Shown here: one piece after another, positions 1 to 10,047 of the stretch
Position numbering within the stretch: position 1 is the first letter of the stretch
Layout: each line of letters begins with the position of its first letter
Source of the DNA: a virus
DNA length: 64,000 nucleotides
Strand: one strand, 5' to 3'
IMG/VR virus record: IMGVR_UViG_3300024319_000005
Span: 35,223-99,222 of that record
The notes under the pieces: model-generated
Seen by the model: only the letters and a program-made list of their open reading frames with translations
What the model was told of the DNA's origin: nothing
Databases searched by the model: none
Position numbers and translations under genes: made by a program

Positions 1-3000
1 TTTCCATTAGAGTCTATCCGTACTTGTTCAGCTCCTGCTGTATATAAACGCATAGCATCAACACTATGTGTATATCTAATCTGTCCTGCAGTACTTGATG
101 CGGAATCCCCAAAGGCAACAATGCTAGATGCAGTAGCTCCCCCAATTCTTATTCTAACTAAAGCATCATCTGAAGTTCCTGTGCCTGAAGACCGAACTCT
201 AATAGAAGGATCAGTAACAGCTTGTACATCAAGAAGATGACCAGGGTTAGTAGTTCCTATACCTAAATAACCTGATGAATCAATACGCATCTTTTCAGAT
301 GTGCCTGAGTCAAATATTAGCTCACCTGCATCTGTATAAATACTTGCGCTAGTTGCTCCACTTTCTCTAAATCTTAGTCTTGGATTATCTGTTGAGTCTG
401 TATCATTAATAACTATTTCAGCACCATCTCCTGACACTACCAATAGTTTATCTGGATTTGTAATCCCTATACCTACGTTGCCTGTAGTGTATACTGCATC
501 GTTAGTGTCTGTACCATCTACGAACTTACCTCCACCTCCGCTACCATTAGCAGCAGCAGTTATTCTACCCTGTGCATCTACAGTAATATCAGCAGCAGTG
601 TAAGAACCTGCAGTTACCGCAGTATCATCAAGGTTTACTGTCAAAGTGGTAGATCCCCCAGCAGTAGATATTCCTGTACCCCCAGCTATGTCTACAGTAG
701 CATTATTTGTTATAAAAGTAGGAAGTCCAGTATCTCCTTGTAATCGCCAACTATAAGAACCAGCAGCATCTATCCAATCTGTACCAGTTGCGGTAGAAGA
801 TAATACTTGACCGCTTGTTCCTGGTGAATTGCTTGAGTCATAGTAACTACCTGTTATTCTAGCGTTACCTTGTACGTCTAATTTATGTATAGGGCTTGTA
901 GTTCCTATACCTAACTTTTCATCCTTCCAAGTAGATCTTTGGGTAAATTCTCGTTGTGTATACCCAGTGTCTATAGTTAATTGATCACTAGCTGTAACTG
1001 TATTGATTGAAACGTTGGCTTTGTCAGCAGAACTCCTGGAGTTGATCATTAAATCTGCAGTTACACTTCCATATATAGTTATACCTGCTAATACTTCAAA
1101 ACCAAATATAAAACCTGCGGTAGTTGTTTCCTTTGTCCATAAGAAAGGTTTAATAAACCTATTCCCATTATTGTCCTCTTTGTAATATATTTCCCATGCT
1201 AAATCTGGCAAAGTCCCAGATCTAAGAACAACGTCAACATCAATTACTTGAACCTGCTGTGCACTCTGAGCATAAAGTTTCCCAACAATTTGATAGTTCT
1301 TAGAAGCACCACTTGGGATAATAGTAACAACTTTTTGGTAATCTCCAGCTACAAAGTAAGAGCCTACTAAATTCCCACTATATGCTTGGTTAGCACTAAT
1401 AAAATTAGATCCAACATACTCTTGTCTTGGACCATTAAATAAAGTGCCACTATATTGAATGTCTCCAGTTACATCTAATTCGTAATCAGGACTTGTATTG
1501 TTTATTCCTACATGACCATCGTTTTGAATCCTCATCTTCTCATTACCACCAACGCCAATTCTAATAGGGTTTCCTTCCCCTTCATATAAAAGAACATCAC
1601 CAGACCTAGCGGATATATCAAAGTCAGAACCAGTAGTATCAGTAAGGCGTAATCCAGCAGTATCTGTATTCTGAATCTGTAACCCTTTACCACTATAGGA
1701 TAATGAAGGACTCATTGTCCCTATACCTACGTTGCCACCATTAAAATAAGAATTTCCAGTTGATGAGTCTAGATGTATAGTAGTTGTATTACTACTATTC
1801 CTAATATCCACATATCCATTATTTGAACCATCTTCGATAACCTTAAAAATTTCAGATGTATTTCCAGCGTTTTTTACAGAAATGCCCTCAACTTCTGTAG
1901 CACTTGTTTGGATGGTAAGTTTTGCGGTTGGAATAGTAGTTCCTACTCCGACATTTCCTGTAGTATATACTGCATCTGTAGTAGTTGTTCCATCTACAAA
2001 TTTATTATTTGGAATAGCATCTACTAAGTCTTTTAAAACTTTGCCTTGTGCTGCTGTTAATCCTTCTGTTGTAGATGTACTTGTTAAAGTATTGTTTAAT
2101 GTAATTGCATCTAAAAATGCAGACATATCAATAGTAAATGTACTTGCATCATCTCTTGTAAACGTAGCTACACCTGTTGAACTATTTAATGAACCACTAG
2201 TTAGTCTAGCTAGGTTTGTATCATCTAAATACAAAGATAAATCTATATCAGTATCAGTACCATTTTCATCTGTATATGTAAGGATGTTTGATGCAATAGC
2301 AATACTTGTTACAGTTTCTGGTATGTTTACTTGCGCTCCAGCTTGTATACTATTTAATTTAGATTTTTCTGTTGGTAAAAATACTCCAGCAGTACTTGTA
2401 GTAGCGGCTGGAATAATACCATTATTTCCATCGCTTGATAATACTGTCACGCTAGTTGTTCCAGTAGAAACTGCTATGTTTGTAGATACGTTTGATACTT
2501 TTGCAGTATTAGCAACGACATCAGTATTAGCTGATACCCTAGCTTCTGTATAATATAAATTAGTAGTACCTTCTAATAAATCATCTGTATCAGTTGGTGT
2601 ATTTAATATGTCTGTATACGTTAATTGCCTTCTGTCTGGAGCAGTAGTATTACCAATAAATACATGAAGTGAATCTAAGTTTGGAATATCATTTGCACGA
2701 CCAGCACCTTGAATAATTATTGTTCCATTATTATCGCTTCTAACTACTCTACCAATATTTTGAACAAACTGCGTTTCTGCACTTGGTCTAACATTAGTTA
2801 GTTGTCCTGCCGTATTACTAAGATACAATGTATCGTTTTCTGAATACGCACTTGTGTTAAAACTGCCAATTTCACCACCAATAATCATTACACCATTTGA
2901 GTTATGATTAATGCTAGAGGTTGTTACACCCATTGCAGGGTTTGTTCCAGTATTAACTGCTAATGCTATTAAGTCATTGTTTCCACTAACTCCACTAATG

Positions 3001-3362
3001 TATACTGCACTATTAGCTGGAATAGTTGAACCAGTTGTATTACGTACTTCAATTTCTATATGACTTGCTGCTACTGGTGATCCAGTTGGATCTGTGTATG
3101 TAAAAACACCAGTTGCATTATTATAATTTAATGATGAAGAATCAGATGTTAAACTGATTGCATTGCGTGATTTAGTGTCTGTATAATACTCATTAGTAGT
3201 TCCTTCTGCAATGTCATCTGTATCTAAAACAACAACTCCTGTTTGACCATTAACTGAATCAACATCTCCAACATTAGTTGTTACTGTACCATCTGCAAGT
3301 AAAAACTCTGAAGATGTACCGCCTATTACTTGAAATTTATCTGCTATATACTTCTTGCTCAT
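1..3362 (-). CDS. Large repeat-built tail fibre protein (partial, C-terminus off the left edge)
   Basis: The reading frame starts with ATG at 3362, directly after the stop of the upstream fibre gene, and is still open at base 1, so at least 1120 residues are present and the C-terminus is missing. The N-terminus reads MSKKYIADKF. The body is low-complexity Thr/Ser/Gly/Asn-rich sequence with repeated NVGVGTT-x-P-x-KL units and pieces such as VRIDSNG near the left edge. The same repeat type fills the neighbouring 1453-residue protein, so these are paralogous tandem fibre genes. Such repeats are typical of long trimeric phage tail fibres that bind the host surface. The fibre role is inferred from repeat type, size and place in the virion block. 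Confidence 0.8.
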   Translation of the reverse strand, partial: MSKKYIADKFQVIGGTSSEFLLADGTVTTNVGDVDSVNGQTGVVVLDTDDIAEGTTNEYYTDTKSRNAISLTSDSSSLNYNNATGVFTYTDPTGSPVAASHIEIEVRNTTGSTIPANSAVYISGVSGNNDLIALAVNTGTNPAMGVTTSSINHNSNGVMIIGGEIGSFNTSAYSENDTLYLSNTAGQLTNVRPSAETQFVQNIGRVVRSDNNGTIIIQGAGRANDIPNLDSLHVFIGNTTAPDRRQLTYTDILNTPTDTDDLLEGTTNLYYTEARVSANTDVVANTAKVSNVSTNIAVSTGTTSVTVLSSDGNNGIIPAATTSTAGVFLPTEKSKLNSIQAGAQVNIPETVTSIAIASNILTYTDENGTDTDIDLSLYLDDTNLARLTSGSLNSSTGVATFTRDDASTFTIDMSAFLDAITLNNTLTSTSTTEGLTAAQGKVLKDLVDAIPNNKFVDGTTTTDAVYTTGNVGVGTTIPTAKLTIQTSATEVEGISVKNAGNTSEIFKVIEDGSNNGYVDIRNSSNTTTIHLDSSTGNSYFNGGNVGIGTMSPSLSYSGKGLQIQNTDTAGLRLTDTTGSDFDISARSGDVLLYEGEGNPIRIGVGGNEKMRIQNDGHVGINNTSPDYELDVTGDIQYSGTLFNGPRQEYVGSNFISANQAYSGNLVGSYFVAGDYQKVVTIIPSGASKNYQIVGKLYAQSAQQVQVIDVDVVLRSGTLPDLAWEIYYKEDNNGNRFIKPFLWTKETTTAGFIFGFEVLAGITIYGSVTADLMINSRSSADKANVSINTVTASDQLTIDTGYTQREFTQRSTWKDEKLGIGTTSPIHKLDVQGNARITGSYYDSSNSPGTSGQVLSSTATGTDWIDAAGSYSWRLQGDTGLPTFITNNATVDIAGGTGISTAGGSTTLTVNLDDTAVTAGSYTAADITVDAQGRITAAANGSGGGGKFVDGTDTNDAVYTTGNVGIGITNPDKLLVVSGDGAEIVINDTDSTDNPRLRFRESGATSASIYTDAGELIFDSGTSEKMRIDSSGYLGIGTTNPGHLLDVQAVTDPSIRVRSSGTGTSDDALVRIRIGGATASSIVAFGDSASSTAGQIRYTHSVDAMRLYTAGAEQVRIDSNG

Positions 3363-6300
3363 TTAATAGTTGTTTTGTACTAAATTAATCCATGCATAGG
3401 TAGTGGCTCCTGTTTGCATACACATGTCTGCATAACTATTGTTTCCACTTGTTCTATATCTTATTGTTCCTACTTTACTTGCTGATGCTGTATCTGTGTC
3501 ATTGGCAATTTGAACTCCCCCATCTACTTGTAATTTAGAAGAAGGATTTGCAGTTCCTATTCCTACGCTACTAGTTGTACCGTCTATTCTTAACATTTCA
3601 GTACTGCCAATATTAAAAGTAATATCAGGCTCTACAAAACCATTAGCTTCAGTAGTAAAAACTGTTCCTCCAACGTTTGAAGATATTTCAACATAGTTAT
3701 TATCATCTGTTCCTATAGTAGCTGAACCACCTGAAACTTGTAACTTTGAATCAGGACTCTCAGTCCCTATACCTAAATTACCATTTGAATCAAATACTGC
3801 TATAGCAGTACCATTTTTGTGGTATCTTAAATCTCCTGCATTATTTGCATCTAATGTCCACTTACTAGTACCGTCTGCGCTCTCTATAGCTAACCCTTCT
3901 GCTATACCATCTACACTAGCTTTTACATGTAACTTAGAAGATGGGTTAGTAATACCAGATCCTATTTTTCCAGCAGCAGTAAAATTAGTAGATACAGCTC
4001 CTGACCCAGTAACATCTAAAGTTACAAGAGGATTAGTATTATTAATACCTACTTGACTACCTTTTATAGTCATTGTAGTATTTATAACTCCAGACTGTGC
4101 GGTATTAAAGTTTAATTGACCTCTTTCATTACCATCTGTGTATACACTTGTTACACTATTTATAGAAGAAAAAACTTCACTGCTTGCTGCAGAATTTAAA
4201 GCTTTAAACTCTATTAAACCGCTTGTAGTATTATTGCCAGTTACTCCACTGTCTGCTATTGTTATTTTAGGGTCAGCGTTAGTTGTAACTAATAAATCTC
4301 CTGTAGTTGTTTCTCCTGTAATTTCAAAATCCCCATCTACTCCTAAATTGTTTATTACAGTTACATCACCATTAGTATCTATTCTTAACAACTCATTACC
4401 GTGAGCATCAAGATTACCATCTTTTATAGATAGCCCACTAGCATCAGTTAATATTGTCCCTTGACCTCCTGATGTTGTATCAAAAGAAAGTATAGGACTT
4501 TGCCCATTAAGTGTTAATGAAGCTCCATCTGCAATATTAGAAATAGCTACTGTAGGCTTTATAGTAGTAGATGCATTATCTCCTACTGTTATTTCAGAGT
4601 TAGGGCTTGAAACTCCTACTCCTAAGTTTCCATCTGATGTTATACGTACACGCTCTGTAGGCGTGTCTGAGTCAGTTCCATTACCAAATACAAGGCTACC
4701 TGCTCCATCATTATATATTCTTGAATCTAAGCCACCTGCAGGTACAGATAAAATTAGTTCAGGAGTAGCTGATGTTATTTTAACAGAACCCTGTACTAAA
4801 GCATCTCCTACTACTTCTAATTTTTCACTAGGTGTAGTTGTTCCTATACCTACATTAGAAGTAGAATCATCTACTACTAAACCTGAGCCATTAGATCCTC
4901 CTACAGTATAAAAATTAACTGCCCCATCAGCATCTCCATCAGCATATAAACCACCATAAAAAGTACCATTAGAAGATTTAAAACTATAAACTTTATTCCA
5001 ATCTGCATTTGGACTTCCTGTAATAGTTACACGCCCTCCTCCAGTTACTGAAAATGATCCATTTTCATTATTTTCACCTATTTGTAAAGGGTATATTGGA
5101 ATACTAGTACCTATTCCTAGATTACCTTCGTTATTTATTCTTACAACTTCTCTATTCTGTGGAGAAACATTTCCTGTAGTATAAAATGCTAGTGCGCCTT
5201 TTGAGCCAAAAGCATTGTCTGATACTGAAGCAATTCTTGCCATAATATCATTAGTACTTCCTGGTGCAGTAGAGTTAGCTTTAAAATCAAGTGAGCCTGT
5301 AATATCTCCTTCAGACATAGCAAATAATCCTCCAGTAGCTCCTCCTGTTATTGTTACAGTTGAAGTTGTACTGTCGTTTACTATTTCTAATTCTGTTAGT
5401 GGGGTAATAGTTCCTATGCCAACATACCCTTGACCATTAATAGACATTTTCTCAGTTCTATCTGCAGGTAAAAAAGTATTATTATCTTGAGTAAAGAATC
5501 CTAGTCTAGGGTTTAAAGTAGCAGGGTCACTGTCAGTATTAATGTTTCTTATTTCTGAACCATACCACTCAACACCTGCACTATTTTTACTATTTAAAGT
5601 AATACCTACATACTCACCGTCAGCATCTGCTCCACTAGTAAAAGTTGCTATATTACCATTAGTTCCTGCGTTATCTACAGATAACTTTGATGTAGGAGAA
5701 GAAGTACCTACTCCTAAGTCTCCTTCTATAATAGCTCCATTTGTAGGAGCTGCAATATTATTATATCCAGTACCTACTCTTAAGTTACCTTCTATGTCTA
5801 GTTTAGAAGTAGGACTTGAATCTCCTATTCCTATATTATTGTTATTTTCAGTTACAACGCTGTCTTCAATTGTGTTTGAATCAGCCCATTTAGTTAATTT
5901 ACCTGCAGTACCAGTACCGTCTATTTTTTCATCTATTAAAATCTGTTGAGCATCTTGCTCATCCTTTAGTACTTTACCTTGACTAGCAGCTAAACTAATA
6001 GTGTTATCAGTTGAATCTAAACCATCATAAACATCTCTTTGTGCTATAGTAGTATCAACTGCATTACCATTATAAGTAGGTAAGCCATTTACATCTTCAC
6101 CAAAGTTATCTAAAACTGATTTATTAGCATGGGTGTGTGTACCTAATCCTATATAAGAAGTTACAGTACCATCAGCTAATAGTATTTCATCTACAGTTCC
6201 TCCATCTTTAATAAAGGCATTACTTTTTATATTGCCATCTACTTCTAAAGCTTCAGATGGACTTTGAGTTCCTACTCCTACATTACCTCCTAAAGGGTTT

Positions 6301-7724
6301 AATAGTAGTTCGTGGGAATTTGCATTAGTTACACTTTGAGATTGTAGCCAAGCTTTGTTAGAATTAAGTACTCCTACTTGTAATCCATAATAAGCAGGAT
6401 CAGTATCTGAATTACTTATAAATACACTACCTGTAGCAGCACCTAATGTAGGTATATCAGATGCATTACTTGATTCAACGTGTAGTTTTGTTTTTGGGTC
6501 TGTTAGTCCAACTCCTACTTTACCATCAAATGTAAGAGCTAAAGTATCATTAGTAGCTCCTGTTCTAAATTCTAATCCACCTATTGTGGAGTTATTAGCA
6601 ATAGTACTTACTCCTGGTCTACTAAAATACATATTAGCACCAGTGTTTTCTATACTTACATTACCTAAAGAGCCATTAACCTGAAAATCCCCAGCTACAT
6701 TTAAAGTTGTAGAAGGGGTAGTTGTATTAATACCAACATTACCAGTATTTGCTTGTACAGTAATCTTAGCATCTGTTAAATCAGCGTCTGTGTTATCTAA
6801 GTCAGAGTTATTGAGTATGTGTACATCACCAGTACCAAAGTTTCCTTTTGTGTCTAGTACTATACCTCCTTTTACTGCTCCATTTTGATCAATAAATCCA
6901 GTTAATCCTACTCCTGTAAACTCATTAGTGTCATTGTTTTGCCCTGCCACTATAGCAAAAGAATCTGTAGTAGTGTTATTATAAACTGTAGCTCTGTATC
7001 CAGGAGTGTCAGTACCAACTCCTAAGTAACCTGCTACATATGCATCCCCATCTAACTCAGTGTCTCCGCTAACTACTGCATCTCCTGATACTAGTAAGTC
7101 GTTAGTTACATCTAAACTATCTATATTTGCATGTCCAGTTACAGTTAACTCTTGAGAAATTACTTCTCCAGTTACATTTACATTTCCACCAACAAATAAG
7201 TCATTAGAGATTTTAGCATCGCCACCTACATCTAATTTTTTTGTAGGAGTTGTTACGTTTATACCTACGTTTCCGTTAGCGTAGTTTACAGCTATACTTG
7301 AAGGGGTAGCAGTAGATCCATCAGGGTTTTGCCATATACTACTATCAGAACTTTTTCTAATTAATGTAATATCATTGTTTGTTAACTCCCAGACAAAATC
7401 AGGAGTATTGCTATCTCCTAAAAATAAAAGGGCATTTACTTTTTGAGGCTCAGTTAAGTTAGCGTTAATCCAAGTTTCTACTTCTAGAATTTGTGGATCA
7501 TTTGTTACAGCAAAGGCTGATAAAGGTATTTCAATTTTTTCTACAGCATAGTCATTAGCAGTACCATAACCTAAAAACTCCATTGCTTTATCTACTAAAC
7601 CAATGAAACTTTGATTATAATTTGCTAAACCTCCTGTTGTTTCCTTAGACCCTCTAATATCTTTTCTTCCAAAGATTGTATTTTGAGACTTAAAGACTTT
7701 TATGAAAACCTTTTTAATATCCAT
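3363..7724 (-). CDS. Giant tail fibre protein (1453 aa)
   Basis: The first 120 or so residues are non-repetitive (start MDIKKVFIKVF) and probably anchor the fibre to the tail. The remainder is about two dozen irregular repeats around a GIGT-x2-P-x2-KL core followed by short beta-strand segments. The last residues (near AWINLVQNNY) form a short non-repeat cap. Repeats of this sort build slender trimeric fibres. The gene follows a terminator hairpin at 7778-7813 and is immediately followed by a second fibre gene, so the two are likely co-transcribed. No endosialidase-type chaperone or reverse transcriptase/variable repeat pair was seen. Receptor binding is inferred, not shown. Confidence 0.82.
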   Translation of the reverse strand: MDIKKVFIKVFKSQNTIFGRKDIRGSKETTGGLANYNQSFIGLVDKAMEFLGYGTANDYAVEKIEIPLSAFAVTNDPQILEVETWINANLTEPQKVNALLFLGDSNTPDFVWELTNNDITLIRKSSDSSIWQNPDGSTATPSSIAVNYANGNVGINVTTPTKKLDVGGDAKISNDLFVGGNVNVTGEVISQELTVTGHANIDSLDVTNDLLVSGDAVVSGDTELDGDAYVAGYLGVGTDTPGYRATVYNNTTTDSFAIVAGQNNDTNEFTGVGLTGFIDQNGAVKGGIVLDTKGNFGTGDVHILNNSDLDNTDADLTDAKITVQANTGNVGINTTTPSTTLNVAGDFQVNGSLGNVSIENTGANMYFSRPGVSTIANNSTIGGLEFRTGATNDTLALTFDGKVGVGLTDPKTKLHVESSNASDIPTLGAATGSVFISNSDTDPAYYGLQVGVLNSNKAWLQSQSVTNANSHELLLNPLGGNVGVGTQSPSEALEVDGNIKSNAFIKDGGTVDEILLADGTVTSYIGLGTHTHANKSVLDNFGEDVNGLPTYNGNAVDTTIAQRDVYDGLDSTDNTISLAASQGKVLKDEQDAQQILIDEKIDGTGTAGKLTKWADSNTIEDSVVTENNNNIGIGDSSPTSKLDIEGNLRVGTGYNNIAAPTNGAIIEGDLGVGTSSPTSKLSVDNAGTNGNIATFTSGADADGEYVGITLNSKNSAGVEWYGSEIRNINTDSDPATLNPRLGFFTQDNNTFLPADRTEKMSINGQGYVGIGTITPLTELEIVNDSTTSTVTITGGATGGLFAMSEGDITGSLDFKANSTAPGSTNDIMARIASVSDNAFGSKGALAFYTTGNVSPQNREVVRINNEGNLGIGTSIPIYPLQIGENNENGSFSVTGGGRVTITGSPNADWNKVYSFKSSNGTFYGGLYADGDADGAVNFYTVGGSNGSGLVVDDSTSNVGIGTTTPSEKLEVVGDALVQGSVKITSATPELILSVPAGGLDSRIYNDGAGSLVFGNGTDSDTPTERVRITSDGNLGVGVSSPNSEITVGDNASTTIKPTVAISNIADGASLTLNGQSPILSFDTTSGGQGTILTDASGLSIKDGNLDAHGNELLRIDTNGDVTVINNLGVDGDFEITGETTTGDLLVTTNADPKITIADSGVTGNNTTSGLIEFKALNSAASSEVFSSINSVTSVYTDGNERGQLNFNTAQSGVINTTMTIKGSQVGINNTNPLVTLDVTGSGAVSTNFTAAGKIGSGITNPSSKLHVKASVDGIAEGLAIESADGTSKWTLDANNAGDLRYHKNGTAIAVFDSNGNLGIGTESPDSKLQVSGGSATIGTDDNNYVEISSNVGGTVFTTEANGFVEPDITFNIGSTEMLRIDGTTSSVGIGTANPSSKLQVDGGVQIANDTDTASASKVGTIRYRTSGNNSYADMCMQTGATTYAWINLVQNNY

Positions 7725-7770
7725 TCAGATAAACGTTTAAATCTAAGAAAAAATATATTGTAACTTTACA

Positions 7771-7813
7771 TTAAAAAAATGCAAGCATATCCGATTAAAG
7801 ATACACTTGCATT
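7771..7813 (-). terminator. Intrinsic terminator after the 482-aa virion gene
   Basis: Read on the minus strand, AATGCAAG pairs with CTTGCATT and the helix continues inward with wobble pairs to about 14 base pairs around a short loop. It is followed directly by seven T residues (plus-strand A run at 7771-7777). It lies between the stop at 7830 and the fibre start at 7724. Confidence 0.85.
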
Positions 7814-7829
7814 AATTATTTTATAAAGT

Positions 7830-9278
7830 CTAGAGTGCTCCTGTTACGACAGCATCTGTACTTGCAACCCAAACTCCAAGAACTGCATCAAAGTCAGTTT
7901 TGAAAGGTGTGTTTAAAGTAGCTCCATCTGCACTTACAGATATAACTGGGAAAAGATCAGCATTATCAGCAGTATATGCTGTTAGTACTGCGTCTACATC
8001 AGCAGTTGCATCCATAGCTGCAGGCATTAACATAACTAGTTGCTTAGGAGAAACTTCTTTTCTAGTAAGAGTTTCTTCAAAATCAACATAATCAAGAATA
8101 GCTGAAGTATATGGTGTGTTTTCAGCTACATAGTTGTAACCTTCAACAACATTAAATGAAGGATAATCTGTTGCTACAAAAAGATTGTGTACATTTCTTT
8201 GTGCACTTCTTCTGTTAGCCATATCCCAATTCATGTTTACAGCTTCTTCGTTACCAGCTTTAGTTGAACTAAATCCTTCTGATACTCTGAAACCGTCAGT
8301 TAAGTTTACAGTAATGTCAACTGTAGTCTTAGGGTTAGTATTTACTCCTAAAGGAATAGAATCTCTTTCTCCTAATACAATAAAAGCATCAACCTTAGCT
8401 GCAGCACCTGCAGTAGTAAGATCAATTACTTCAACAGTAGTAGCAATATCAATTGCTTCTGTAGCCTTACCTGCTGCTACGTCTTCAGCTTGAAGCTTAA
8501 GAAGTTTAGCAAGACCTGCAACCATTTCTGGTGTTATTGTTACTGAAGATGTAATACCTTTATAATCCATAAATGGAACAGAATCTCCTGCTGCAATACT
8601 ACCAATTGCTACTCCACCTGAAACTGTACCTGCAATATTTACTGCTAAAGCTACAAAAGGCTTCTTTCCTTTCATGTCTCCGTTCTCTCCTGAAAAAGTA
8701 AAAGAGCTACGGTTTAATTTATAAAGCATGTTTTGGATAACGTAATCCTTAGCATTAACTGTACCTAAAGCTGTAAAGTCAGGAGCAAGAATTTTACTTG
8801 TTACTGAGTTAGAGTTAAATCCGTGAGTCTTCTCTATCTGAGCAGAATCCATCTCAACTATAATACCGTATTCAGTACTATCAACAGGAGCTGGAAAATC
8901 AGAACAAGAAACTGCAGAATAAACTGCTGTTCTAGGTTTAGTAATAGTTAATGATCGTACATTATCTTTCTGAATATCATCAGAAGATACATATACTGGA
9001 TCTGCTACTTTCCAAGGATCTGCAAGAGCTAAGTTTGAGCTTGCAGGAGTTCCTTGCATTACTCTAATTGCTCTTACGTTACTTGCTACCTCACCACCAG
9101 CTAGAAAATTGTTAGCTGCTACTGTCCCATAAAAATCTGCGGAAGCAACTCCGAACTGACCGTCAGCCAAGTTTACATTGCTTGCACCTAGTACTGCTTG
9201 ATTTTTAGAAAAAGCTTGAGGTTTAGATACTAGAATTTCTTCTATATCACGCTTGTTACTTCTTTTAAATTGTGTCAT
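7830..9278 (-). CDS. Putative virion structural protein (482 aa)
   Basis: I do not recognise a named family. The protein is soluble, rich in Ala, Val, Thr and Asp, without signal peptide or membrane segments, and has the beta-rich look of a capsid, head-fibre or tail component. It lies between the capsid/connector genes and the fibre genes in the minus-strand virion block and ends at a strong terminator. Position makes a tail or head-decoration protein the most likely role. The N-terminus MTQFKRSNKRDIEEILVSK is basic and could be a docking segment. Confidence 0.6.
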   Translation of the reverse strand: MTQFKRSNKRDIEEILVSKPQAFSKNQAVLGASNVNLADGQFGVASADFYGTVAANNFLAGGEVASNVRAIRVMQGTPASSNLALADPWKVADPVYVSSDDIQKDNVRSLTITKPRTAVYSAVSCSDFPAPVDSTEYGIIVEMDSAQIEKTHGFNSNSVTSKILAPDFTALGTVNAKDYVIQNMLYKLNRSSFTFSGENGDMKGKKPFVALAVNIAGTVSGGVAIGSIAAGDSVPFMDYKGITSSVTITPEMVAGLAKLLKLQAEDVAAGKATEAIDIATTVEVIDLTTAGAAAKVDAFIVLGERDSIPLGVNTNPKTTVDITVNLTDGFRVSEGFSSTKAGNEEAVNMNWDMANRRSAQRNVHNLFVATDYPSFNVVEGYNYVAENTPYTSAILDYVDFEETLTRKEVSPKQLVMLMPAAMDATADVDAVLTAYTADNADLFPVISVSADGATLNTPFKTDFDAVLGVWVASTDAVVTGAL

Positions 9279-9299
9279 TTTAAAAATATTAATTTGAAA

Positions 9300-10046
9300 T
9301 TATAAATTAGAAACTATTTGATTTTGAGCTACTTGATAATCTGTAGTCTGCATAGCTTCCCATTCTCGAACAACAAAGTTAACTAGAACATCAATGAATG
9401 TTTCATCTATTTCTGGGTTAACAGCGTTGTCTGTTAAAGAATAACCATCTAAGCCTTTACTAGATTCTATACTATTATAGCCTCCTATAAATGCTCTTCT
9501 TGGTTGTTTAATATACTCAACATCAACTGTTGAGATTGTAAATTTGTTATTTGTATATAAATATATAGAAGAGCCTAAGCCTGTACTAGCCCTTGCAATA
9601 GTAAATGGAATTCTTTTCCACTTTCTAGAAGGCTTAGAAAATGCGTCTCCTAAAATAGTATTTAGTTGTGTGTGCTTATCTAAATTTAAGTTAATAGGTC
9701 CACAGTCAGTATTAATACTAACTCTAACTAAATGCCTGTACTTGTGCTCTAAAAAAGTAAATGGTATTTCAAATACACCATCTTTGTGAGCTAATGGAGT
9801 CAAAGGTGCTTGCTCTGGTTGCTTTACTAAAAGATTAGATATCATATCTATTCTCATTTGTGTAGCTTCAAAGCCCATACCTTGAGTAAGTGCAGTACCT
9901 GCAAAAGCAGCATCTACGTAGTTGTCTTGACTAATGTTAATCAATTCATCTATTATAGCAGGAGGTAAATCATATCTAGAATTAGAATCTAATTTTTCTA
10001 CCTTTGCTTTTACTAATACGTGTACTCTTTCAATTAATGCATCCAT
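9300..10046 (-). CDS. Putative head-tail connector / tail-stub protein (248 aa)
   Basis: The N-terminal 60 residues are helical (MDALIERVHVLVKAKVEKL) and include a segment of the kind PPAIIDELINISQDNYVDAAF, resembling the start of P22 gp4-like ring proteins in podophage connectors. The rest is mixed beta structure. The gene lies two bases downstream of the 376-aa gene and just upstream of the 482-aa virion gene. Size and position after the capsid gene fit a ring protein below the portal. This is an inference from weak resemblance and gene order. Confidence 0.5.
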   Translation of the reverse strand: MDALIERVHVLVKAKVEKLDSNSRYDLPPAIIDELINISQDNYVDAAFAGTALTQGMGFEATQMRIDMISNLLVKQPEQAPLTPLAHKDGVFEIPFTFLEHKYRHLVRVSINTDCGPINLNLDKHTQLNTILGDAFSKPSRKWKRIPFTIARASTGLGSSIYLYTNNKFTISTVDVEYIKQPRRAFIGGYNSIESSKGLDGYSLTDNAVNPEIDETFIDVLVNFVVREWEAMQTTDYQVAQNQIVSNL

Positions 10047-10047
10047 A

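Noticed and set aside
1882-2553. Plus-strand frame of 223 codons inside the tail fibre region
   Set aside because: It lies entirely opposite the open minus-strand fibre frame, and its Val/Ser/Thr/Pro-rich translation is the antisense image of fibre repeats.
3817-5949. Several plus-strand frames across the 1453-aa fibre gene
   Set aside because: Antisense by-products of repeat sequence with no independent start signals or family motifs.
1-7724. Diversity-generating retroelement
   Set aside because: No reverse transcriptase and no template/variable repeat pair seen near the fibres.
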